A DNA stretch of 64,000 nucleotides. Origin: Chrysomallon squamiferum (lineage: Eukaryota; Mollusca; Gastropoda; Neomphalida; Peltospiridae). Position numbers and translations under genes: made by a program. Positions 34,223 to 46,582 of this stretch are shown piece after piece; the first letter of the stretch is position 1, and each line of letters starts with the position of its first letter. A model generated the notes under the pieces. That model did no database searches. It had not been told where the DNA came from and saw only the letters and a program-made list of their open reading frames with translations. The stretch covers positions 17,269,406 through 17,333,405 of the forward strand of contig CM022677.1 in assembly GCA_012295275.1 (NCBI GenBank), read 5' to 3'.

Positions 34223-35660
34223 CTAGTATTACTGTAATAAATATTAGAATATTTCTTGCAATTACACCTCAAGTTTTAATGTTAATCATTATCTAGTTTA
34301 ACAATTTAGAATTTTACATAATATAACTGTTTTTGAGGGGGGGGATTAAGTTAGTGATGAGCGCATTTGTTATTAATAACATGAATAATAATAATAATAA
34401 AATTAGTAAATAATATCAACCCTTCAATCCTATTTATCTGTATTGAAATAAACTCGAGAGAAAGAAAACAACAAAAAAAACAACGAACTATTTGTTCATT
34501 TGTTTCCTTGACCTTTGCAGAAGTAAATTTATGAATGTTATTTTTTTGTTGGTGCGGTTTTTTTTGTTGTTGTTTTTTTGCTGTATTTCGTCTGTTTGAA
34601 TAAATTACAAATAACTGTAATTTTTATATATAGGTATGAATATTTCACGTATTATTTATTAATTGTTTGGATCAAAAAAATACATGAAAAGGAATTGTAC
34701 AAATGAAACATTGTTGTCTGATTTAGTGCTTCACTTCCGGTAATTTTAGTAAAATATTAAATCTAGAATTCTTATAATATTTACGTAATTATTTTGCAGT
34801 GAAAAATATTGATACGTACAGACTTTAAGTCGATTTTGTATGAAATATTTATAAATAAATTAAGTGCCGCTTAATTTTTTTTTTTTTTTTTTTTTTTTTC
34901 TGTCATCTAACATCACACAACTGAAAACGAGGATATTTGCGAGGAATCGTACTAATTGTAGGTGCGCCTACGTCACAGTTCATTCGCTCTTTGCTAAATT
35001 TGTAACTTCGTCAACTCTGGGACAAACAACTCAATTCCGTGGCATACTATTCGCGCTTTTTAAACTTACTGAAATGATATTCCTGGTGCTCAAAGACACA
35101 GACGATTATGTTTGCAAAATTCACGCGATCAATTGCGATTTAAACGATTTCAGGATTATAAACATAGCTATACAAAACAAGAGTACAATATAGTCTGTGA
35201 ATCAAAGAAATTTGGCTCGAACTTACTTTATTATTTTATTTTATTATTATTATTTTTTTTTTTTCTTGTTTTATTATTATTATTATTATTTTTATTTAAT
35301 ATCAGTACTTATTTTTGTTTGAAATATTGTTTATCTCCATCAGAAAAATACCAACAATGTTTAGATGTTAGGTAACTTTTGTTTGCAGTCAAATCACAGC
35401 AAGTTCAAAACAATCGTTTACAGGTATTTTATTGCCACTAGTTAGTAACTGCAACACCTTTCTGGAGTGAAAATGAAATGCTTGCGGTCCTTTTTAAAAA
35501 AAAAAAATACACACGCACGCATACATACGCATAAACACAAATCAGTGTCTTTTAAATGTTTTATTTTACTGCAAAAAAAGATACGTGTAAAACAAAAAAA
35601 TTATGGTCTGCTATTCAAAGTTGCTAAACAATAGAAATTTTCAAAAACATTTATTTTATT

Positions 35661-35734
<74 letters not shown>

Positions 35735-36213
35735 TTCTTTACTTTATAATAATCATTATCTTTTCATCTGGGCTTATATGTATGAATTATAGTATGCCTT
35801 AAATGATTTTTCTTACAATGCTGTGACTTTGTTTAAAATGTATTTGCACATTAAAAATCAACCATAATGGATGAACCAGCCTTACACAAAAATTCATTTA
35901 TATAAGTATGAACAAGATGTCACAGAAACAGTTTTGAATCAATTTATTCATAGTTTGTTTATTTATGCAAGTAAACAGAACTAAGACATGAAATCAACAT
36001 TAAAATTTACTGTGCATGATGTATGATTACATAAAAAAACAATGATAATAAAATTAAAAAAGATGATAATATTTTTAAAACAACAACAGTAAAAAGAACA
36101 ACTATACAATGACAATTACACAACAGCAAAGAAAAAAGTTTCAAATGAAAATTACATCATACTAAATGTATGACATTTTAAAATATATATATATATATAA
36201 ATGTATATGACAT

Positions 36214-36253
<40 letters not shown>

Positions 36254-37123
36254 CATATACACACGTAATAATAATAATAATAATAATACTTTGCAAGCAA
36301 TATATCGCATTCTCCTAATTTTGTATTCAAATTAATTTACTTCCATTTTTCCAAATATAATTTCAGACAACCCCTTAAAGAATTTCACTTTAAAACAACA
36401 TTTCTAACCACTTATCTATCATTTCCAACTGAATTATACTGAAATGTTTATCATAAAAACCAAATTACTGAAAGCATTGGTCACCATAATCGTAATTTTT
36501 TGCTTAGTGTTATAAATCTACATTATATCTACACTGAATTATACTTAAATATTTATCATAAAAACCATGTTACTGAAAGCATTGGTCAATTTAATCATAA
36601 TTTGTTATTTAGAGTGTTATAAATCTACATTATATCTACTCCGAATTATACTAAAATGTTTATCATAAAAAGCATGTTACTGAAAGCATTGGTCACCTTA
36701 ATCATAATTTGTTATTTAGACAAATCTAGATTATATCTACACTGAAATATACTTAAATGTTTATCATAAAAAACATGTTACTGAAAGCATTGGTCACCTT
36801 ATTTGTTAGTTAGTGTTATAAATCTACATTATATCTACACTAAATTATACAGAAATGCTTAAAAAAAACTACATTAATTAAGGTGTTGCACACATTAATC
36901 ATAATTTCTTAATTTAAATAATAAGAACAAAAGTTTTGGTTCACAAATTTCTCCATGTTTGCTAGTCAGTGATTTCAAATGACAAGAACTAACAGCAAAA
37001 ATAATGAGCCAGTCTCAAACAGATGTGGGTAAGTTTTTGGATTTCTCATCCTTATCTAACTGCATTTGTTTATTTCCTTCACTCGAAAAATGTCTGAAAA
37101 TAACAAAAAAAGTATTCTTAATG

Positions 37124-37154
<31 letters not shown>

Positions 37155-38247
37155 TGATGATGATGATAATAATGATGATAATGATAACAACAATAATGAT
37201 AATAATGACAATGATAATAATCGTAATAACGATGATGGCTGTAATAATAATGATGAGAATGATAATAAAAATGATGAAAATAATGATGATTATATAATAA
37301 TAATTTTAATGATAATTGTAATTATTGTAATAATAAACAATTTTTGAAAAAACAGCCTACAAGTATTTATTAACTTAGTGAGATAATGGAAGATATCATA
37401 AGCAACACTAAATTATAAATAAATTATATGGACTGATTGTTTCTGCAGTGAAATGTTTAAAATGATAGCAAAAGATTTCAGATTGTACTAATAATGAAGA
37501 AAAAGACATAATGAAGATATACTGCAAAAATATATTTTAATTAATAATTTATTATCGGTAACGTGATTAATATTAATACTGATTTAAAAAAAATTATGTT
37601 GCACATTTTACTACATTAATATTCAGTGATTTAAAAAAAAAAAGTTTTACAACACTGTTTTTGTCAAATAATTATATGAAAATATGTATTGTGAATTACA
37701 CATATATAGTATTATTAGATTTATAGCACAACAGTTAAATTGAAAAAAAGATTTTTTTAACTTTAATATTCACTGGTTTAATATTATAAAGTTTCCTAAG
37801 AACAAGAGTTTTATGTATGACAAATAATTAAATTTATAACTATTAATATTATTAGATTTACAACACACTAGTTAAATTGAAAAACAGATTTTTGTTACAT
37901 TTAATATTCACTGGTTTAGTATTACAAAGTTTCATAAGAACAATATTTTTATCTATGAAAAATAACCAAATTTATGCTTATTAATATTTAACCTATTTCT
38001 GACATTTTTGATTTGGAAATAATTATTTCTGCTTCATTTAAAAAACAGTAGAAAATAAACAAATAAATAAAAAATAATACAAATAATAATAATAATTTAG
38101 TATCTTTAGAAATAAATAAAAATATGCCTGCTGTTACTTATTGTGATAAACAGAAATGAAAATAATTAGTTCTATTTTAAATTAATTCTAACACAGTTCT
38201 TGAAGACAGAAATAATAATTTACATTCTGTAAATATCTTAAGCTTTG
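34223..38247. other. Intergenic between genes A and B (A 3' UTR, B promoter region)
   Basis: Upstream of gene B, 34700-35200 is a relatively unique island that may hold its promoter. The rest is (ATT)n at 35655-35735, (CA)n at 36214-36250, (AAT/GAT)n at 37120-37330 and the repeat blocks listed separately. The 3' UTR of gene A must lie just below 38248; several AATAAA candidates exist and none stands out. Confidence 0.5.
36400..36860. repeat. Roughly 118-bp tandem repeat between genes A and B
   Basis: Four copies of a unit with ACTGAATTATACTTAAATG, TTTATCATAAAAACCATGTT, ACTGAAAGCATTGGTCACC and TTATAAATCTACATTATATC. A second duplicated unit of about 135 bp occurs at 37680-37980. Confidence 0.8.
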
Positions 38248-38363
38248 TCACCTTTTGAATGCATAAAGTAATCCAGCAAGTGAAAGTAAGACAAAAACAC
38301 CTGTAACAGTCACTACAGTTGTAGCTGAATCATTGCTGTGTATATCAACTTCAACTCCAGCAG
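38248..38363 (-). CDS. Gene A terminal exon: transmembrane helix and stop
   Basis: Phase 1 acceptor (TTTTACAG at 38364). Juxtamembrane AGVEVDIHSNDSATT, then helix VVTVTGVFVLLSLAGLLYAF, then Lys-Arg and TGA at 38250-38248. Type I topology with almost no cytoplasmic tail. The stop overlaps a donor-like AG|GTGACA, at the same place as in gene C. Confidence 0.82.
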
Positions 38364-38946
38364 CTGTAAAATATAAGAAGGTAAAATTATAACATAAAAC
38401 AAGCAGAATAATAATAGTTGATAATAATTATTATAGTAATAATAATAGTGATAATAATAATAATAGAAATAGTCACACAATAGTAACTGATAATAACAAC
38501 ATCAATGTCAATAATAATTATAATAATAATAAAAATAACAATAATGATAATAATAATAGTAACTAATAATGTAGTAGAAGGAGAGAATAGAATTTTCAAA
38601 ATTTTTGGCAGTGTTTCTACTCTAGCTCAAATGAATTCTTTTACCAAATTTCTAAAAATACTTTGCAGATGTATGAAAAGAAATAAGAATGTGCACTTGC
38701 AACACACAGTATGACATATTATAGTGTTATTAATGTAACAACATTGACATTATTAACAATACTTAAATAAAATAACAATAATAACACTGATTTCAATAAC
38801 AATAATACTGAAAATAATTATAATAATAACAACACTGGAACATGATAAACAATTTGAGCATTAATAATATAAATAACAAAAAACACAAGCACATGATAAC
38901 AGCACATTACAACTGAATATGTTTCAAAAATTTTAATTTAGTGTAT

Positions 38947-39035
<89 letters not shown>

Positions 39036-40080
39036 ACAGAGGTCTTGCTAAATACTGTAAGAGATGGTGGGCCCACAATCCCTTTCAGATTATAACAAAT
39101 TCTCTCACCATTCATCAGCAACGACAGCAATATCCTCCACACGTTTATTTAGACTGGCTGTCATTTTGTATAACAAATTAAACATACACTTTAATTTTAT
39201 TTAATTGCTTGTGAAATGAACTTGTTAATAGTTTATGCATTTGATGCAATTATTTATAGGAGTATTTTTAACAAACAAGTAATCTGAACATTTTTTCAAA
39301 GTACTTGTACCCTTCGTTTAACTTGCACCAGTTAAACCAATTCCCTCCATCCCTTTCACAAATGCTGGGGAGACCACTAACCATACTGTGTGTGTGTGTG
39401 TGTGTATGTACATGCTTGCTGTTTTGTTCTCACACACACACACACACACACACACACAATGAATATAATTCTGTATCTACCTTCAACACAGTTGCCTCCA
39501 GTGCACAGTTCTGTAACACTGTAAGTGAAAGACCCTTCACACTGTCCCTGACCTTTGATGCATTTTCTACTGTAGAAAACTGTCCGTTCACAGGTCTGTC
39601 TGCACTGTTCTTCATAGTCCATCACCCAAGTTGACCACGTACCTTCAAATGAGAAAATAGTAATATATATGTATGTATATATATATATATATAAAAGTAT
39701 TTTTAAATTAAAAAAATAAACTAAAAAAATATATAGAAAGAAACAAAGAAAGAAAGAAAATATAAGAAAATATGTAACAAGTAATAAAATGTAAATAATA
39801 TTTAACATAATAATATAATTTAATATTATATTATTACTTGGTTATATTTTTAGTTTATTTTACAATAATATAATACAGAACAATATGGTTAAATACAATG
39901 CAATATGATATAATTTAATATAAAAAGGCATAATATAACATAACAATTATGATAATAACATAACGTGAAGAGATTTGTTTCAAAATAAGAAATATGTTAA
40001 ATACTGTTTCACTTAAAAGAGATTAATGATATTACTTACAGAGAAAATGCTAATAATAACAGCAAAATCATATCAGTAAC

Positions 40081-40119
<39 letters not shown>

Positions 40120-40916
40120 TAATAAATAAATAAATATAGTAATAATAATAAAAATAATAATAGTAATGGTGATGATGTTGATAATAAAAATAACAATATA
40201 ATAATAATAATAATAATAATAATGTGTGTACATTAAAAAAATTTAAGGTTACTTAAATTTCCGTATTAATAAATGTTATTATATTAGTGGTTATTATTAT
40301 TATTATTATTACATCATTATTATTATTACCTTCATCATTATCATCATTATAATAACCATTATTATTATTATTTTAGTGTAGAGCACAGTTAATTATTACT
40401 GACAAATTATATAGTAAATAACTATACCATCAAAAACTTCAATAAAGCCAGAACCAACGACACCACTTCCTGAAAAATGAAACATTTTTATATTAAATAA
40501 TAATAATTACAAATTTTATATCCTTCAATAACAATATATTAATAATGCTGCTCATGAAAATGTGAAACAAACAATAATTGTTATTTTTAGTCTTTTTTTA
40601 TTTTTATTTATTATTATTGTTTTTTTCTTTTGTTTCTGTTTTTTTATAGCTGATTTTGATTTTAATTTTAATAACTACAAGAATAAGAATAAAAATAATA
40701 AAATAAAAAGATAGATTAATATAAATATGTAAAATTATAAAACAATATGAACTATTATTTTGACTAAACAACATCAGTTTTTATAAAAAAAATAAATATA
40801 TATTTTTTATACCACTTTCACCACTTCCAGATCCTGAAAAAAGAAAAAAAAAATTATTTTCAATGAATATTATGTTTTATTTTTTATAGATAGATAGATA
40901 GATGGATGAATGGCTG

Positions 40917-40978
<62 letters not shown>

Positions 40979-43900
40979 TGGAATTATGTATGGAAGGATT
41001 GATGTATGAATCAATGGATAAATAGATAGAAAAATAGACAAATGGAATAGGGATAGAAAGGGAAAGAGAGAAAGAGAGTATTATTATATTTAAAAATACT
41101 TTGAACCATTCATTATTAGTATTAAGATACTCTATGCTCTATCATAATATACTATAAGTTATTTATAAGATAGATTATAGATAGATGGATGGATGGATGG
41201 ACACAGAGAGAATCACAAAAAGATAAAATATTATTAGGTTTAAAGAGTAATTTGAATCATTCATTAATATTAATATTACAATTTGTACAACTACTACTTA
41301 ATAATAATAATAGTTGTTGATAAAACAAATTTTACCTTCAGAACCTTCAAATGTTTCTGAAATAAACAAATTTAAAATGTTTTCAGATCACACACACACA
41401 CACACAGACACACACAAAGAAACACAGAAATTTGTTTTCACTTCATCATTAAAGTAATAAAACTGATTATTTTGATAATGAGACAGACATTTCAAATGAT
41501 AATAATAATTATAATAATAATATAATAATAGTAATAATGTCTATAACAATAATTGTAATAATAATAGTAATAATACTAATAATGATAATATAATAGTAAT
41601 AATAATTATAATAATATAATAATAGTAATAATAATAATAACTACAACAATAACTGTAACAGTAATAATACTAATAATGATAATATAATAATAGTAATAAT
41701 AAAATAATAACAACAATAATAATAATAACAGTTATGTAAAATATGAAAAAATTTATAATCACAGTAATAGTAAAAAAAATAAAATAATAATAATAATAAT
41801 AATTAAAAATAATAATAGGTAATAGTAATATACCATCGCAATAGAAGCAGCTCTCCGTAAACACTCTGTAAACATAGCCACGGCAGTGTCTCCCCCCGTG
41901 CTGAGGTGGGGGGTTGGTGCAAACGTGTTTTTGCAACACTTCGTGGAAACCACTTCTACAAACAGCACTGCACCTCGTGTGGTTTAGGTTCCTCCATTCA
42001 GACCAGTGTCCATCAACTGAAATGTTGACCTTTGTGAAACTCTCAGAAAACATTTAATCTATTAAGTTAATGCAAATTTTTATATGCATCTTTTTTCTTC
42101 TTTTTTTTTTTTTTTAAACCATTTATACAAATTTCCATGAATAATAGTATTATTTAGCAATATTTTTTTTTTTTTATATAAATTTCAACATTCTGACAAA
42201 TAATATTTATTATCTAGTATATATATATATATACATTTTTTTTTTATGCTTTTCATTTATATAAATATCCATGTTTCCATAAATAATACTGTGTGTAGCA
42301 ATTTTTATATACCTATTTCTCTTTTTTATTTTTTCCATTTATACAAATTTCTATAGATAACATCTATCTTCTAGGAATTTTTATATACATCTTTCATTTG
42401 TTTTGTTTTTTTTCCATTTATACAAAAAGGATCTATTAGCTAGCAATTTTACATACATCTTTCTCTGCTTTTGTTTTTCCCATTTATAGAAATATATAAA
42501 TTTTTTTATCATTTATTTTTCACAAAATCAAATTGACCCCACTTTTTTTTCTTCCAATAATGATTTTCAAGCATAACAACAAATATACATGTGTAAGTTC
42601 AAGTTTTTTAATACTTCAAAAAATAACAAACCACATATAAAATGAAACTCAGAGTAGTCTGTCCATAGTTCTCTAGTAAAGCTTTGTATAGCAACAGCTG
42701 ACTCACAAGTACAGGTTCAACTACAACCATGTATACTAAGGCACTTCTTACAAGAGTACACTGACACTTTTCAGTTTTCACACTTTGATGTTGTGTGCTA
42801 TTCCACTAAAATGCAGTTTGTTATTCCTTGTCTGTAAACTTCCAGAAATTCAAAACAGTCCAGTTTGTTAGTGCTTGTTCAAACTTTAAAATGTCTATAA
42901 ACTTCAAGAAAATCAGATGCTATTTTAAAAATGTTTTTAACTTGTTCATGCTTTAAAATGTCTATAAACTTCCAGAAATCCAGGTGCTATTCCTAAAATT
43001 CCATGCTTTAAAAGTCTATAAACTTCAGTCAGTCTGTGGCAAATGTTTTTTAAACCACTGGTGCACATTCCACATGCCAACAATGTAATGTGTATCATAT
43101 CTGCAATCAGCTCTGCCATACAAGCAATAGATGAAGATGTCCTCAAAGAACTTGTAATACAGAGTCATCATCATCAGCTTCTGATTATTTCATCTACTGG
43201 AACGAATGCAACTGCAGCTATCTGATGGATCAGTAAAGCAAAATGTTCATTAATATTGTAACAAACTGCTAGACTAAAGAGTTGAATATGGCGCCAGATG
43301 AAAGAAGCATCCAGACACAGTTCAGTTTAGCTTTACTAGCGTGTTGCCTTCTTCCTTCACACTCGTAAGAAGTCACTGCACCACTGAGTTCCTTCTGTCA
43401 AACATACACATAGTTTTTGAACGCAAGTTTTGAATGACCACTCTCTGTCTCAGTGAACTCCATCTTATAGAATATAGTATTATTGCTTGAAAACTTGAAA
43501 CAAATTAATGTGCTAATCAGAGCAAGCTGTTGTGAAGCATGTCTATTGCTTGAACCATGAACAAATTAATCAACAACAACATCAAAGGCAACATGTTCAA
43601 CTTCATTAAAAACTTCATCAACAACAGATCCATTGCAGTCAAAGTAAACGGTCATACCTACGAGAAAAAGACAATCGAAAATGGCATCCCACAAGGACCC
43701 ATGATCTCATATGTTGCTACAAGGCAGAACCTTATATACTGTGTCATTGAACTCGGATATAGATCTCTTGCTAAATCAAAGGAATCTTTAGCATTTAATT
43801 AGCCTGAATTGGTAATTAACTGATTCTAATTAGCTTTGATGATAGGTGGTTATCCAAATGCTTTTACAAGTTCAAAGTACTCCAAATGCCTTTACTCAAG

Positions 43901-46452
43901 TTTACTTACTGTTTAGCTGACTCAAATTAGATTTTAATGTTAGATGATATTTTAGGGGAAGATCAAAGATTAATCCAAACACTATTTTTCAAAAAGTTTA
44001 ATCACACTTTGTCATTTAAATAAGGATATTAAGAATGTTAAATTATTATAACTTAAATAAATAAATAAATAAATAAAGAACAAATAAAATATTAATAATT
44101 TATTTAGTCAAATTATTTTTAACACTTTTCCATTATCTGAAAAAGCTAATTAAATAATTCACAGAATTTAGTCCAAAATTATAATTTTGATTATCATCAT
44201 TATCTGAACAAACCCCAAAAATTAATAGCATTTAGTCCAACACTTCTAACACTATCTCCATTATCTGAACAAACACAAAAAAATTAATACCATTTATCCC
44301 CAAGCTTACCTGGACAAGGTATCACTTTATCAGGATTACACATCTCAGTATAAATTATCCTGCGATCACCAAAGCACTTCATTCCTCCATTTGAAGCTGG
44401 TGGACTGTCACACTTTCGTTGCAGTGTAACTGTACGCATGCCAAGGCCACAAGAAGCTTGACACTCTGTTGTTTCAGATGACCATGAGCTCCAGCCACCA
44501 TTCACTAAACAGACAGTCAGACAGACAAACAGACAGAATTTATTTTAACAAGCTGTTGTGATGCACATCTATGAAAGGCATGCTCTCTGACATGCCTGAG
44601 GGGAAACAATTCACTAAGAAGGAAACATTTTTTTAATAATCTAATGGCCTTTCTTTGGTCATAAATGTAATTTATAATTTAGTATATAACATATATATAT
44701 AAATTAAGAATATACTACCCACTAAGGCCTTTGTTATATCACTAGTGAACCAATGTTGATGTTATATTAAGACCTTTTGTTATATCACTAGTGAACCAGT
44801 GTGATGTTATATTAAGACCTTTTGGTATATCATTCGTGAAACACTGTTGTACTGTTGATGTTATATTAAGACTTTTTGGTATACCCATTGTGAAGCACAG
44901 TTGTACTGCTGATATTATGCTAAGGCTTTTGGTATATCATTTGTAAAGCACTGTTGTTATTTGTTATAATCAGTATTGTTTGGTTTTGATATTATGTTTG
45001 GTAACCTCACATTGATGTTAAAGATAAAGCCTTTTTTTTTCAGAACCTCACCCTGCAGTTGAAAAATAAAATATCAATATTTGAAAATACCTGGGCAGGG
45101 TAAGTCAGGTATGCACAGCTCAGTGTGGTTTCTGCTATTCTCTCCACTGCAGGCTGCACCTCCTGCTACAGGTCTAGGATTATCACAGAGTCTGTACTCT
45201 ACAACAGTCTTTGTCCTTGAGCTGCCACAAGTAGCACTGCAGCCACCCTCAACTCTCTGCCAGTCTCCCCATCCACCATGCACTGTGTAAACAGAATAAC
45301 TAATGTAAAATAAACAAACAAACAAATTATAAATATCTATATTCTATAACAGTCTTTTCCTTCAGCTGCCACAAGTAGCACTGCTAACCTCAAATCTCTG
45401 CCAGTCTCCCCATTCCACCATGCACTGCATAAACAGAATACATAACTAATGTAAAACAAACAAACAAGTAAAACAAATTATAAATATCTGTACTCTACAA
45501 CAGTCTTTGTCCTTGAGCTGCCACAGGTAGTACTGCAGCCTCCCTCAAACCTCTGCCAGACTCCCCATTCACCAAGCACTGTGTAAACAGAATAACTAAT
45601 AAGTAAAACAAACAAACAAACAAACAAATTATAAATATCTGTATTCTACAACAGCTTTCTTCATACAGCTACCCTCAGTTCTCTCACTTTCCCCATCCAT
45701 CATGAACATTGTAAACAATATAATTAATAATAAATAACAAATAAAATGTTAACAAATAAACAAATTATAAATATCTATATTCTATAACAGTGTTCTTCAT
45801 ACAGTTACCCTCAGTTCTCTCCCTTGTCTCCATCATCCATGAACTTTGTAAACAGTATATATAAATAATAAGTAAATAAGTAAAATGTTAAAAAATAAAC
45901 AAACAAACAAATTATTAATATCTGTATTCTACAACATCTTTCTTCATACAGCTAACCCTCAGTTCTCTCCCTTGTCTCCATCATCCATGAACTTTGTAAA
46001 CAGTATATATAAATAACAAGTAAATATAAGTAAAATGTTAAAAAATAAACAAATTATAAATATCTGTATTCTACAACAATTTTCTTCATACAGCTATATA
46101 AATAATAAGTAAATAATAAGGAAAATGTTAACAAATAAACAAACAAATTATAAATAGCTATATTCTTCAACAGCCTTCTTCAAACAGCTACCCTCAGTGC
46201 TCTCCCTTGTAAACATGCACTTTGTAATCAGAATATTTAAATAATAAATAAATAAGTAAAATGTTAACAAATAAACAAAAAATTATAGTAAAGAAAGAAA
46301 GAAGGTAAATATTAAAGACATTAAAAATAAACTATAAGAAATCAAAAATAACTTAAAGAAGCTAGTGATAATGGTAATAACAATAACAATAACAATAACA
46401 ATAATAGTAATAATAATAAATAATTACAATAATAATAATAAGAATTATAAAA

Positions 46453-46488
<36 letters not shown>

Positions 46489-46546
46489 TAACAATAAATA
46501 ATTACAATAATAATAATAATAATAATAATAAATAATAATAATAATA

Positions 46547-46582
<36 letters not shown>

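Noticed and set aside
39481-39642. A possible missing counterpart of this exon in gene B between 14 and 20 kb
   Set aside because: Scanned the minus strand for W-x-x-W plus six cysteines and for a hydrophobic helix before a stop; nothing convincing seen, though a diverged copy cannot be excluded by eye.
42946-43225. Frames on both strands in gene A intron 9 as an extra exon
   Set aside because: No TSP1, kringle or GON signature and no phase 1 splice pair; more likely repeat debris.
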